Assembly (NCBI GenBank): GCA_004195045.1
Contig: SGBC01000001.1
Coordinates: 842,178-906,177 of the forward strand
Reading direction: 5' to 3'
DNA length: 64,000 nt
Origin: Candidatus Acididesulfobacter guangdongensis
Lineage (GTDB): Bacteria > SZUA-79 > Acidulodesulfobacterales > Acidulodesulfobacteraceae
The notes under the pieces were generated by a model that was given only the letters and a program-made list of their open reading frames with translations, searched no databases and was not told where the DNA came from. The translations under genes and the position numbers were made by a program. Each line of letters starts with the position of its first letter. Within the stretch, counting starts at the first letter, position 1. Below, in pieces: positions 8,991 through 18,423 of the stretch.

Positions 8991-9794
8991 ATGATGATTA
9001 TACCGGCTGTAGATATTTTAGGCTCAGAATGTGTAAGGCTTGCAAAGGGAGATTATAAAGATAAAAAAAATTATAAATTGACGCCGTTGGAAGCCGCTTT
9101 AAATTGGCAGAGTCAAGGCGCTAAAAGGCTTCATGTAGTTGATCTTGACGGCGCAAAATCAGGAAATCCGGAAAATTTCGATATAATTAATGATATTATC
9201 AAATCTGTTAATATTCCTGTTGAAATCGGCGGAGGAATAAGGGACGACGAAACAATAGAAAATTATTTTAATGCAGGTGCTTCGTATGTTATTCTCGGAT
9301 CTATTCTTTTTAAAAACATCGGCGGTATTTTAAAATCTTTAGAAAAATACAAGGGAAAAATAATTGCAGGTCTTGATTTGTTTAATAAAAAAATTGCGTT
9401 ATCCGGCTGGACGGAAAAAATAGAGGTAGACTTTTATGATGCCGTGGATAATCTGTATAATAATTATGGCGTTAACCAGTTTATTTTTACCGATATTAAC
9501 AGAGACGGAATGCTCAAAGGACCGAATATTGATTTTATAAAAGAATGTTCGTCTATATGCAGAGATATACAGAAAATAAGCAATAATACTGATAGCAGTC
9601 TATGCAATGCCGATAATAATGACGATAGCGCTATTAATAATATTAAGTTTATAGCTTCAGGAGGAGTATCCGGCATTGGCGACATCAGACTGCTGAGGGA
9701 TTTATATTTAGACAACATGCTCGGTATAATAACAGGAAAAGCGCTATATGACGATAGGCTTAATTTAGAAGAAGCCATTAAAACGCTGCAATAA
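8991..9794 (+). CDS. hisA: ProFAR isomerase (phosphoribosylformimino-AICAR-P isomerase)
   Basis: A (beta/alpha)8 barrel enzyme performing the Amadori rearrangement in histidine synthesis. The N-terminus MIIPAVDILGSECVRLAKGD holds the catalytic Asp, VEIGGGIRDDETI is the first phosphate loop, FTDINRDGMLKGPN holds the second catalytic Asp, and IASGGVSGIGDI is the second phosphate loop. Length is 267 aa against about 240 in relatives; the extra residues are an Asn/Asp-rich insertion at about 197-218. Two consecutive ATG codons (8991, 8994) could start it. Confidence 0.95.
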   Translation: MMIIPAVDILGSECVRLAKGDYKDKKNYKLTPLEAALNWQSQGAKRLHVVDLDGAKSGNPENFDIINDIIKSVNIPVEIGGGIRDDETIENYFNAGASYVILGSILFKNIGGILKSLEKYKGKIIAGLDLFNKKIALSGWTEKIEVDFYDAVDNLYNNYGVNQFIFTDINRDGMLKGPNIDFIKECSSICRDIQKISNNTDSSLCNADNNDDSAINNIKFIASGGVSGIGDIRLLRDLYLDNMLGIITGKALYDDRLNLEEAIKTLQ

Positions 9795-9832
9795 CTGCAA
9801 TAAATAAATAATTATTATAAACATAAACAAAA

Positions 9833-10588
9833 ATGTTAGCAAAAAGAATTATTCCGTGTCTTGATATTAAAGACAATAAAGTTGTAAAAGGTATAAATTT
9901 TGAATCTGTCAAATCGGCAGGCGATCCAGTCGAACTTGCAGTCTCTTACAATGACGACCTTGCTGACGAGCTAATGTTTCTTGATATTACAGCCTCGTTT
10001 GAGAAGAGAAAAACATTGATAGAATTAGTAAAAGAGATTTCAAAAAACATTTTTATTCCATTTAGTGTTGGCGGCGGTATATCGGACATAAATGACATAA
10101 GGAATCTTTTAAACAGCGGAGCGGATAAAATATCTATTAATACTTCGGCAGTTTTAAATCCGGATTTAATTGACGAAGCTGCTAAAAAGTTTGGCTCTTC
10201 TACCATAATAATTGCGTTAGATGTAAAAAATATAGACGGCAGATATTGCGTTTTTACGCATGGAGGCAGGAAAAATACGAACATTGATGCAATAGTCTGG
10301 TCAAAAGAAGTCTATAATAGAGGCGCAGGGGAGATTTTGCTTACAAGCATGGATATGGACGGTACTAAAAAAGGGTATGATATAAAACTGACTAATCTTG
10401 TAGCCCAAAATGTTAAAATTCCGGTAATAGCATCCGGCGGAGCAAGCTGTGCCGAGGATTTCGAAAATGTTTTTAATGAAGGGCTTGCGAGCGCCGCTCT
10501 CGCCGCATCAATTTTCCATTATAAAGAAACTAATATTACGGCTATCAAAAACTATCTCAGAACAAAAGGTATAGACGTAAGGATTTAA
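9833..10588 (+). CDS. hisF: Imidazole glycerol phosphate synthase, cyclase subunit
   Basis: Barrel enzyme that joins ammonia from HisH to PRFAR, giving IGP and AICAR. It begins MLAKRIIPCLDIKDNKVVKG, contains the first catalytic Asp in that block, FSVGGGISDINDI, the TSMDMDGTKKGYD segment with the second catalytic Asp, and IASGGASCAEDF. Length 251 aa is canonical with no low-complexity insertion, unlike its neighbours. It follows hisA by 38 bp. Confidence 0.97.
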   Translation: MLAKRIIPCLDIKDNKVVKGINFESVKSAGDPVELAVSYNDDLADELMFLDITASFEKRKTLIELVKEISKNIFIPFSVGGGISDINDIRNLLNSGADKISINTSAVLNPDLIDEAAKKFGSSTIIIALDVKNIDGRYCVFTHGGRKNTNIDAIVWSKEVYNRGAGEILLTSMDMDGTKKGYDIKLTNLVAQNVKIPVIASGGASCAEDFENVFNEGLASAALAASIFHYKETNITAIKNYLRTKGIDVRI

Positions 10589-10678
10589 ACAAATAATGTG
10601 TGATTTATTTCACAGCATTTAATCAACGAATAGTTCAAATAAATACTTAAATTAAATATTGAAATTAACTAAATTAAT

Positions 10679-11452
10679 ATGATGAGCGAAAAAAATGATT
10701 TTATTCATTCTATCGATTTTTCAAAATTAGACGGACTTATACCCGCCGTTGTTCAGGATTATTATTCAAAAGAAGTTCTTATGCTTGCATTTATGGACGA
10801 TGAAGCGCTTAATAAAACATTAGAAACAGGCTATGCTCATTACTATTCACGTTCGCGTAAACAATTATGGAAAAAAGGGGAAACTTCAGGACATATTCAA
10901 AAAGTGCAGGAAATATTCTATGATTGCGATAACGACTCCATTCTTTTGAAAATTATACAAATAGGCGATGCATGCCATACCGGACACAAGACATGTTTTT
11001 TTTCAAAATTAGATAATAGCCTGATAAATTTCGGCAATAGTGAGGTTAAAAATATACAGGATAAAAACGGTACGGATTCGGACGCAATGCATAAAAATGC
11101 GGAAAGCGCAAAAGATATCGAATTTGACGGTAAAATTTTTTATTCGCTAAAATTAATATTTGATTTGATTAAAAGCAGGAAAACATCGGATCCTGAAAAA
11201 TCGTATGTTGCAAAGCTTGTAAATTCAGGTTTAGAAAAAATAGGCAAAAAATTACAGGAAGAATCCCTCGAATTAATTATCGCAGGTTTTAATAAAGAAA
11301 AACATGACGCTATTTATGAAGCTGCCGATTTACTTTTTTTTTATATGGTACTTCTGGTTTATTTAGATATTGACATAAAAAATATAATACTAGAATTAAA
11401 AAAAAGAGAAGGGGTGTCGGGGATCGACGAGAAAAATTCAAGAAATATATAA
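10679..11452 (+). CDS. hisI: Bifunctional PRA-CH / PRA-PH enzyme HisIE
   Basis: Carries both the phosphoribosyl-AMP cyclohydrolase and the phosphoribosyl-ATP pyrophosphatase steps. The N-terminal half shows the cyclohydrolase blocks [32 protein letters not shown], the metal-binding [10 protein letters not shown] and the Cys-containing [13 protein letters not shown]. The C-terminal part (about 165-250) is an all-alpha MazG-like HisE domain with [12 protein letters not shown] and [14 protein letters not shown]. An Asn/Asp-rich linker of about 40 residues joins the two. It is the last gene of the his cluster and is followed by a repeat and hairpin at 11462-11515. Confidence 0.95.
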   Translation: MMSEKNDFIHSIDFSKLDGLIPAVVQDYYSKEVLMLAFMDDEALNKTLETGYAHYYSRSRKQLWKKGETSGHIQKVQEIFYDCDNDSILLKIIQIGDACHTGHKTCFFSKLDNSLINFGNSEVKNIQDKNGTDSDAMHKNAESAKDIEFDGKIFYSLKLIFDLIKSRKTSDPEKSYVAKLVNSGLEKIGKKLQEESLELIIAGFNKEKHDAIYEAADLLFFYMVLLVYLDIDIKNIILELKKREGVSGIDEKNSRNI

Positions 11453-11461
11453 AAATTAAAG

Positions 11462-11515
11462 CGGAAAAAGGTGTCAGATTAATTTTTTCAGAAAAGGTGT
11501 CACAGACACCTTTTC
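11462..11515 (+). repeat. Second REP-like copy with a perfect hairpin after hisIE
   Basis: The segment contains GGTGTCAGATTAATTTTTT (11470-11488), the near-duplicate of the hisH-hisA repeat. It is followed by an 11-bp perfect stem with a 3-nt loop: GAAAAGGTGTC at 11491-11501 and GACACCTTTTC at 11505-11515. The hairpin may act as a transcription terminator at the end of the his operon, although the run after it (CTTATATATATTTT) is not a clean U-tract. The repeat identity is seen directly; the terminator role is inferred. Confidence 0.6.
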
Positions 11516-11592
11516 CTTATATATATTTTGCTTAACCGAGCAAAGAAATGCATAAATATTTTCTATTGCAGAATTAAAGTTAAAGATTGTAG

Positions 11593-11620
11593 TTGACAAA
11601 CACCTATTAATTGTTAGATA
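11593..11620 (+). promoter_or_regulatory. Putative sigma-70 promoter of rpsU
   Basis: A perfect -35 box TTGACA lies at 11593-11598. A -10-like TAGATA lies at 11615-11620 with a 16-bp spacer; an alternative is GATACT, two bases further. The next gene is rpsU, 60 bp downstream. This would separate the rpsU-dnaG-rpoD block from the his operon. Confidence 0.55.
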
Positions 11621-11682
11621 CTATAAATAGAACTATAATATATAATGAAGAGTGCTCTTATAAAAAGGAGGCGAGTCTACTT

Positions 11683-11877
11683 TTGTCAATCGTAAAAATA
11701 AAGGACAATGAATCATTTGAAAGTGCATTAAGACGTTTTAAAAAATCCTGCGAAAGAGCAGGAATCCTTTCTGAAATCAGAAAAAGAGAACATTACGAAA
11801 AGCCCAGCGTTAAAAAAAAGAAAAAAGCTGCGGCGGCAAGAAAGCGAAATTCTAAAAAAAATCGCTATAATTATTAA
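11683..11877 (+). CDS. rpsU: Small ribosomal subunit protein bS21
   Basis: Basic 64-aa ribosomal protein; [20 protein letters not shown] and the [12 protein letters not shown] tail match the bS21 family. An in-frame open stretch begins at TTG 11611, but AAGGAGG at 11665-11671 sits 11 nt before TTG 11683, and family alignment starts exactly there. I therefore take TTG 11683 as the start. It lies upstream of cvpA, dnaG and rpoD, the classical macromolecular-synthesis arrangement. Confidence 0.9.
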   Translation: MSIVKIKDNESFESALRRFKKSCERAGILSEIRKREHYEKPSVKKKKKAAAARKRNSKKNRYNY

Positions 11878-11940
11878 TTTATCCGATTTATAATTTTGAA
11901 AAAAATGATATCCATCGGTTTTGTATATTATAATAATTAT

Positions 11941-11989
11941 ATACTGTATAAATTTGTATCAATTTTTATTATATAAATTTATACAGTAT
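11941..11989 (+). repeat. AT-rich perfect inverted repeat between rpsU and cvpA
   Basis: ATACTGTATAAATTT (11941-11955) and its exact complement AAATTTATACAGTAT (11975-11989) are separated by 19 nt. Weaker symmetry continues outward for about ten more bases on each side. There is no U-run typical of an intrinsic terminator. It could be an attenuating hairpin, a regulator site, or a small mobile-repeat remnant. Confidence 0.6.
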
Positions 11990-12021
11990 ATTAATTATTG
12001 TTTGTATATTATTAATTGCTT

Positions 12022-12518
12022 ATGTATATAAATATTATAATTTTGATTATAATGCTTGCCGCAATGGTTCGCGGCTTTTTTAGAGGATTTGCGAAAGAGG
12101 TTCTATCGCTAGTCGGATTGGCTGCGGCTTTTTTTGCAGGGTACTATGCAGCAGAAAATTTCAGTAAATTTCATCTTGCCTATTTTGGTTTTATTAATAA
12201 TATCAAAAATTATGAGGTAAAGGAGATAATAATATTTGTTTCGGTTTTTATTATAGTAAGTTTAATATTTGCAGTAATTTCTTTTTTGATTACCAAACTG
12301 CTTGATATATTAATGCTTGGTTTTGTTAATAAAATAGGCGGTTTTTTTTTGCAGGAATCAAAGTTTTTATAATACTTAGCCTCGTTATATTTTTTCTTTT
12401 TTCATTGCCCTTAGTTAAAAATAATTACAGTTCCTTAAAAAAGTTAAAAAGTTATGCGGTGCTGCCTTATTTTTACAGCGCAGGAAATGTTATAACTTCA
12501 TATCTTAAGCATATATAA
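12022..12518 (+). pseudogene. cvpA: CvpA-family membrane protein, frameshifted in a T9 run
   Basis: The open frame from ATG 12022 (TTG 12016 is an alternative) encodes three hydrophobic segments typical of CvpA, the colicin V production / cell-envelope family, and stops at 12372. The family C-terminus is instead found in another frame: after NKIGGFF the reading FAGIKVFIILSLVIFFLFS continues with a fourth membrane segment and ends at TAA 12516-12518. The two frames meet in nine T residues at 12342-12350, and one additional T would restore a single product of about 165 aa. This may be a sequencing error, a phase-variable slippage tract or a real mutation. Confidence 0.75.
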
Positions 12519-12546
12519 ATCTTATTATTTTCTTTAACCCCGTAAT

Positions 12547-15003
12547 ATGAGCTCAGATATACAGACAATATTAGATTCCGTGAATATTTACGACGAAGTT
12601 TCCGCTTATGTTAAATTAAAAAAGGTAGGCAGGCGCTTTTCAGGACTGTGCCCGTTTCATTCCGAAAAGACACCGTCATTTAATATTGACGCAGAAAAAG
12701 GTCTTTTTTATTGCTTTGGCTGCGGCAAGGGCGGAAATGTAATTAATTTTTTGATGGATATTAAAGGAGAATCTTTTGGAGAGACGATAAACTATCTTAA
12801 AGAAAAATATAATATTGCTGAGGCAGATGATTGGACGCAAAATAATTTTAAACAATATAGCAATATTACCCATTACAGGAATAATAATCAGGATAATCAA
12901 GAATTTTCCGAAAAAGCAGAAATAAAAAGAATATTAAAATTAGCCCTGAATTATTATTATGAAAATTTGTTTATCTACAAAAAAACAGGAGCCAATACTT
13001 TAAATTATTTACAAGCAAGGGGTATAAACGAAGAAATTGCAAAAGAATTCATGCTGGGGTATGCGCCTTCTAATAAGGGGCTTTCTAAAATACTTGCAGA
13101 AAACAAACTTCAATTGGATATTGCAGTAAATATAGGTTTACTTTATAAAAATGGCAGTAAGTATACCGATAGGTTTAGTAATAAACTCATAATACCTATT
13201 TTCGACCAATTTAACGAGCCTCTTGCTTTTGCCTCAAGAATTATAAATATAGGCGGCAAAAATAATATTGAAGACGGACCCAAATATGTTAATACCAATA
13301 ATTCTTTAGTTTTTAACAAAAACAAAACATTATTCGGGCTCAATAAATCTTTAAATTATATAAAAGATTTAAATTACGTAATCGTTGTAGAAGGCTATTT
13401 TGATATGATATCGCTTTATAACGGCGGCATCAAAAATACCGTCGCAACTATGGGGACTGCGTTATCTAAAAATCATATATTATCATTAGCCAGACTTTGC
13501 GATAATATAGTTTTGCTTTATGACGGCGACGAAGCAGGATTAAATGCTATAAACAGAGGGATGGAATTATTTAAAGAATTTATGGATAATTCTGAGAAAA
13601 ATATTTATGCCGTCTCGCTAAAAGACAACGAAGACCCGGACAGTTTCATGCAAAAATTTGGTTCGGCTGAATTAAAAATTTATCTGGACCGCAATAAGAA
13701 AAGGATTATTGAATTTATAATAGATTATTATATAAATAAATATTTAACGCCTGCTGCTAATGGCAGGCAGGTTAAATCTTATAATAATACAGCGGACGGG
13801 CAAGAAGACGGCAGCCATGAAGGGCAGGGCATTGAAGCAAACAATACAAAGCAAAATTATGAATTAAATTTTGATAATAATAATGATATAAAATTTAATA
13901 AAGAAATTATTTTAAAAAAGAAGATTTATATTATAGACAATATAATTCCTTTTTTGAATGCAGATAATACAATTTTATTTTCATATTATATTAATCTGAT
14001 AGCAGGCAAACTCGGACTGAATGAAAAATTAGTAAGGGAATACGCAAACAATAAATTGTCAAATTATGTAAATAATAAAAAAATGCAGTATAATAATAGA
14101 TATGCGGGTGAACGCAATAATCGCCCTGCGGATGTTAGTTTTTATAATGACGAAAGGTATTTGCCAAGTGGCAAAAATAACGGAGCTAATTATAAAAATA
14201 TTGTTGACGGTGATAATATAAATATTATCAAATCAGGCAGTGTAATTAATAATAATAGAGGCGGTAATGATTTTAATTTCGCTGAAAATAGCGAAATCGG
14301 CAAGCACGTCGAAAGCGAATATGAATTATTAGACTATAATTCAGGAGAGGCATTAATCGACCAGAGTAATAAAATAGAAACAATGATACTTTCAGCAATC
14401 TTTAGAAAATTTATGTTGACAAAACTTATTAACGAGAGTATATTAAAAGAATTTTCCGATAGAGATATAGTTATTATAATTAAAGAAATAAAATACCTTC
14501 TGTCCAATGATGTTTCAGTAGAGGTTCCTGTTCCTGATTGTTTAAACCTTGCAGAAGATAAGTTGATTCAGGGAAGTTCTCGGGCATTTGCTACAAAATT
14601 TTCTATTCAGATTGGTATCGACGAAGTCTTTAAGAAAACGCAAAATCCCCAAAAATGGAGAATGTTGTTTTACGAATGCCAATTTGTAAAAGACGATATA
14701 AATGGAAATATAAATACTGCAGATAGTCATATAAGCGGTACATCTTACAATTTTGAAAATAGCAGTGCTGTAAATAAAAGTGCTTCGGCAGATTTTGAAG
14801 ATTCTGCAAAAGTAGCGGAAAGAAATTTTATAAGATTGATTGTCAGGCGCAAGATTAATAATGTACTTATTTTACAATCTAATTTAATAAAAGATTTAAA
14901 TAACGGCTCGTTAAGCGCTGAAGATTGGAATAAAAAATCTAAAGAACTGCTTGCGGTTAAAAATTTGGTAGAAAAATTACATAAAAAAATGAATTCGTTA
15001 TAA
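12547..15003 (+). CDS. dnaG: DNA primase
   Basis: Synthesises RNA primers for replication. The CHC2 zinc finger is CPFHSEKTPSFN followed by CFGCGKGGN. The Toprim catalytic core includes VVEGYFDMISLYNGG and LLYDGDEAGLNA. At 818 aa it is roughly 220 residues longer than typical primases. The excess is Asn/Asp/Gly-rich linker sequence at about residues 398-445 and 515-605, between the RNA polymerase core and the C-terminal DnaB-interacting region. It precedes rpoD, as in many bacteria. Confidence 0.95.
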   Translation: MSSDIQTILDSVNIYDEVSAYVKLKKVGRRFSGLCPFHSEKTPSFNIDAEKGLFYCFGCGKGGNVINFLMDIKGESFGETINYLKEKYNIAEADDWTQNNFKQYSNITHYRNNNQDNQEFSEKAEIKRILKLALNYYYENLFIYKKTGANTLNYLQARGINEEIAKEFMLGYAPSNKGLSKILAENKLQLDIAVNIGLLYKNGSKYTDRFSNKLIIPIFDQFNEPLAFASRIINIGGKNNIEDGPKYVNTNNSLVFNKNKTLFGLNKSLNYIKDLNYVIVVEGYFDMISLYNGGIKNTVATMGTALSKNHILSLARLCDNIVLLYDGDEAGLNAINRGMELFKEFMDNSEKNIYAVSLKDNEDPDSFMQKFGSAELKIYLDRNKKRIIEFIIDYYINKYLTPAANGRQVKSYNNTADGQEDGSHEGQGIEANNTKQNYELNFDNNNDIKFNKEIILKKKIYIIDNIIPFLNADNTILFSYYINLIAGKLGLNEKLVREYANNKLSNYVNNKKMQYNNRYAGERNNRPADVSFYNDERYLPSGKNNGANYKNIVDGDNINIIKSGSVINNNRGGNDFNFAENSEIGKHVESEYELLDYNSGEALIDQSNKIETMILSAIFRKFMLTKLINESILKEFSDRDIVIIIKEIKYLLSNDVSVEVPVPDCLNLAEDKLIQGSSRAFATKFSIQIGIDEVFKKTQNPQKWRMLFYECQFVKDDINGNINTADSHISGTSYNFENSSAVNKSASADFEDSAKVAERNFIRLIVRRKINNVLILQSNLIKDLNNGSLSAEDWNKKSKELLAVKNLVEKLHKKMNSL

Positions 15004-15088
15004 ATTGCTAATTTACTTTATTAAGATACTGTTATATAATTATATAGAGTATAATATATGCGGTTGCCTATAAAAATAAAATAATCTT

Positions 15089-17167
15089 ATGAAAAAAAAT
15101 ATTGAAATTCTAAAGAAAGATAAAAGCAAATCAAATAAAAATTTTAATAATAATATTAAAGACTCCGGCAAAAGGATAAAAAATGCTATTAACGGCGATA
15201 ATATGAGCACTATTCCGAATAAAAAGGATAACGAAGCAAATAAAAAATCAGATTCAACCTTAAGTGATTTAAACGACGAATTGAGCGAGCCGATTACAAA
15301 TAAGAAAAAGGAATTGGACGACCAGATATATAAAAAGACTTTAGATAAAGCAAAAGAAAACGGCGGACATATTTCTTATGATGAGCTGAATGAAATTTTT
15401 CCTGCCGATATTATTTCTCCTGATCAAATAGACGATTTAATGAATATGCTCGGTGAAAGGGATGTAGACTTTATAAGCGATTCATCCAACAACAGCTATT
15501 CGCTAAAATTAAAACACAACAAGCATCTCCTTGACGGTACTTTTATAGAAGAAACGGAAGAAGAGGAAGAAGAGGATGTTTCTCTGAAAACAAATGATCC
15601 CGTCAGGATGTATCTGAGAGAAATGGGGTCGGTTTCACTTCTGACAAGGGAAAGAGAGATAGAAATTGCAAAAACTATAGAAGAAGGCGAAGAAGAAATT
15701 CTGTCATCGGTTTTAAATTCAGATCTCATGATAAATAGGGTTATCTCCCTCGTAGATAAGTTAAATGTCAATAAAAATATTATAACAGATATTGTATCTG
15801 ATTTTGACGATGAAGAATTTCCAAGCGATAAAGATATAGACAAATCGGTGGGCAGGGTAGTAGGAATTATAGAAAAAATAAAAGAAACAATAGGTTTCAA
15901 TAAACTCATTAAAAATAATTCAGAAGATTTAAGCGCTTGCGAATCAAAAAATATAAAATTAAAAAATAATAAACAAAAAAATGGTCTGATTGCCGCCGAT
16001 GATTATAACAGTAATATTGCAAGATATATAGAAAAAGACGATAGAGTCGGCAGTGATGAAAAAGATGAGTATAAAAACGATGCAAACAATTTTGAAAAAT
16101 CTTTTAGCGTAAGACATACTAATTTAAGTCCTGAAGTTGCGAAAAAGGTTATCGGATTATTGAAAGAACTGCATCTTAAAAAAAAGCAAACCGATAAAGT
16201 TATAACAAAATTAAAAAATTTAAATTTAAAGGTTGCAAATTATACTGAAAATTATGTAAAATTAGAGAAAGAATTAATAGAATTAAATAATGAAAAATTT
16301 AAAGATTTAAAACGAGTTGAAAGTATCTCTAAACTTATTGCAGAATCAAAAAATAAAATTGAAAGAATAGAAGATGAAGTCGGGGTTGACAGGAATTCCT
16401 TAAAAAAAATTGTAGATGCAATAAAAATAGGCGAAGAAAAGTCTAAAGTTGCTAAAACTGAGTTGGTTGAAGCTAATCTGAGGCTGGTAGTTTCTATTGC
16501 GAAAAAATATTCCAATAGAGGGTTGCAGTTTCTCGATCTTATTCAAGAAGGCAATATTGGATTAATGAAAGCTGTTGAAAAGTTTCAATATCAACGCGGA
16601 TATAAATTTTCAACTTATGCTACATGGTGGATAAGACAGGCTATAACAAGGGCTATTGCGGATCAGGCGAGAACTATAAGAATTCCGGTACATATGATTG
16701 AAACTATAAATAAATTAATTAGAACATCCAGAGGTTTAGTACAAGAGATAGGCAGAGAACCCACTCCTGAGGAAATAGCCGAAAGAATGGATCTTCCTAT
16801 TGACAAGGTCAGAAAAGTCCTTAAAATAGCTAAAGAGCCTATTTCCTTAGAAACTCCCATAGGAGAGGAAGAAGACAGTCATTTGGGAGATTTCATAGAG
16901 GATAAAACTGCGATTTTGCCATTAGAAGCAGCTATTTCAACGGACCTTGGCGAGCAAACTACAAAAGTTCTCGGAACGTTAACCGAAAGGGAAGAAAAGG
17001 TTTTAAGAATGAGATTCGGTATAGGTATAAAGTCTGACCATACATTGGAAGAGGTAGGACAAGAATTTGGCGTTACAAGAGAAAGAATCAGACAAATTGA
17101 AGCTAAAGCTTTGAGAAAACTTAGACATCCAAGCAGATCAAAGAGACTAAAAAGTTTTGTGAAATAA
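15089..17167 (+). CDS. rpoD: RNA polymerase sigma factor RpoD (sigma-70)
   Basis: Primary sigma factor. In order: a Lys/Asn-rich extension, region 1.1 ([14 protein letters not shown]), region 1.2 ([21 protein letters not shown]), a long non-conserved region with low-complexity sequence, region 2 ([20 protein letters not shown], then [20 protein letters not shown]), region 3 ([13 protein letters not shown] and [12 protein letters not shown]), and region 4 ([41 protein letters not shown]). Length 692 aa is above the common 610. tRNA-Met follows 15 bp after the stop codon and is probably co-transcribed. Confidence 0.97.
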   Translation: MKKNIEILKKDKSKSNKNFNNNIKDSGKRIKNAINGDNMSTIPNKKDNEANKKSDSTLSDLNDELSEPITNKKKELDDQIYKKTLDKAKENGGHISYDELNEIFPADIISPDQIDDLMNMLGERDVDFISDSSNNSYSLKLKHNKHLLDGTFIEETEEEEEEDVSLKTNDPVRMYLREMGSVSLLTREREIEIAKTIEEGEEEILSSVLNSDLMINRVISLVDKLNVNKNIITDIVSDFDDEEFPSDKDIDKSVGRVVGIIEKIKETIGFNKLIKNNSEDLSACESKNIKLKNNKQKNGLIAADDYNSNIARYIEKDDRVGSDEKDEYKNDANNFEKSFSVRHTNLSPEVAKKVIGLLKELHLKKKQTDKVITKLKNLNLKVANYTENYVKLEKELIELNNEKFKDLKRVESISKLIAESKNKIERIEDEVGVDRNSLKKIVDAIKIGEEKSKVAKTELVEANLRLVVSIAKKYSNRGLQFLDLIQEGNIGLMKAVEKFQYQRGYKFSTYATWWIRQAITRAIADQARTIRIPVHMIETINKLIRTSRGLVQEIGREPTPEEIAERMDLPIDKVRKVLKIAKEPISLETPIGEEEDSHLGDFIEDKTAILPLEAAISTDLGEQTTKVLGTLTEREEKVLRMRFGIGIKSDHTLEEVGQEFGVTRERIRQIEAKALRKLRHPSRSKRLKSFVK

Positions 17168-17182
17168 TATGCAATACGATAC

Positions 17183-17258
17183 GGGCCTATAGCTCAGCTG
17201 GTAGAGCCGCCGGCTCATAACCGGAAGGTCCCTGGTTCGAACCCGGGTGGGCCCACCA
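17183..17258 (+). tRNA. tRNA-Met (anticodon CAU)
   Basis: A complete cloverleaf of 76 nt including an encoded CCA. The acceptor stem pairs GGGCCTA with TGGGCCC, the D arm is GCTC...GAGC, the anticodon loop reads CTCATAA (CAT), and the T arm contains GGTTCGAACC. A normal G1-C72 pair and no GGG/CCC anticodon stem argue against the initiator. It is most likely elongator Met, although Ile2 with a lysidine-modified CAU anticodon cannot be excluded by eye. Confidence 0.93.
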
Positions 17259-17272
17259 TTATTATTATAATA

Positions 17273-18421
17273 ATGACCTTTTTGATAAAAGAAATTATTG
17301 AAAAATTAGAAAATTTAGTCCCGTTGGGTCTTCAGGAAAAATGGGATAATTCAGGTTATCAGCTAAAATTGGCTGATGAACCTGCAGCTGGGGTTTTAAT
17401 ATCTTTAGAATTATCTCCGGAAGCAGTTTCATTAGCCGTTAATAATAAGTGCAATCTGATAATAACACACCATCCTTTCTTCTTTAATCCTATAAAATCA
17501 CCTTCACAATCACCTTTACAATCAATAGATATAAATTCAACTGACGCCGCAATTGTAAATACTCTATTAAATAACAAAATTTGTGTGTATTCTATGCATA
17601 CAAATTTTGATTCTTCCGTGTATTCAATGAGCAGATTTATAGCTCAAAAAATTAATCTTACTTCACTACTTCCTATATATCCGGCTAAAAAAAAACTTTA
17701 TAAATTATCGGTATTTGTTCCTAAAGGTTATATTTATGCCGTAAGGGAAGCTTTATTTAAATATGCAAATCCTGTAATAGGAAATTACGAAGACTGTTCA
17801 TTCGAAACAAAAGGAAAAGGCTCTTTTAAACCAGTTTCAGGAGCTAATCCTTTTATAGGAGAATCAGATAAAACAAGTTTTGTAGATGAATCAAAAATTG
17901 AGGTAATAGTTGCAGAAAATAATTTAGATAAAACTATCGAAGAAATGAAGAAAGTTCATCCATATGAGGAAGTCGCTTATGACGTATATCCGCTAGCCGG
18001 CTATGGCGGAGATGATCTCGCAGGTTTAGGAGTTATAGGCAAATTTAACGAAAATGAAACGGAAGTAACCCTGCAAAATTTAATTATAAAAGTAAAAAAT
18101 ATAACAAATTCAACTTATGTAAATTATACGGGAAATCTTAAAAGAGTTATAAGAAAAGTTGCAATAATTTCAGGCAGCGGTTTTTCTTATATAAATGAAG
18201 CTATGAATAAAGGAGCGGATGTTTTTATCTCCTCGGAATGTTCCTATCATGAAGCGATAAAGGCTTATAATAATAATTTATGCCTTATTGATATCCCGCA
18301 TTTTGATTCTGAAAAATCTTTTAACGAAATATTAAAAGAAATATTAGAACGTTATTTTGAAATTAAAATATTAACAAATAATATTGATTTTAACCCTATC
18401 TTAAATTTTAAAGGAGACTAA
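17273..18421 (+). CDS. Nif3/DUF34-family metal-binding protein
   Basis: The 382-aa protein shows the Nif3 pattern: EKWDNSGYQL near the N-terminus, the metal ligands ITHHPFFF and MHTNFD, and the C-terminal IPHFDSEKSFNEI. Between the two halves is the COG3323-type inserted domain (about residues 140-250; LYKLSVFVPKGYIYAVREALF and VHPYEEVAYDVYPL). The family forms hexameric toroids with dinuclear metal sites. Some members are annotated as GTP cyclohydrolase type 2, but the cellular role is unsettled. It is immediately followed by the zinc-ribbon gene (2 bp) and rnpB, an order seen in deltaproteobacteria-like genomes. Confidence 0.88.
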   Translation: MTFLIKEIIEKLENLVPLGLQEKWDNSGYQLKLADEPAAGVLISLELSPEAVSLAVNNKCNLIITHHPFFFNPIKSPSQSPLQSIDINSTDAAIVNTLLNNKICVYSMHTNFDSSVYSMSRFIAQKINLTSLLPIYPAKKKLYKLSVFVPKGYIYAVREALFKYANPVIGNYEDCSFETKGKGSFKPVSGANPFIGESDKTSFVDESKIEVIVAENNLDKTIEEMKKVHPYEEVAYDVYPLAGYGGDDLAGLGVIGKFNENETEVTLQNLIIKVKNITNSTYVNYTGNLKRVIRKVAIISGSGFSYINEAMNKGADVFISSECSYHEAIKAYNNNLCLIDIPHFDSEKSFNEILKEILERYFEIKILTNNIDFNPILNFKGD

Positions 18422-18423
18422 AT

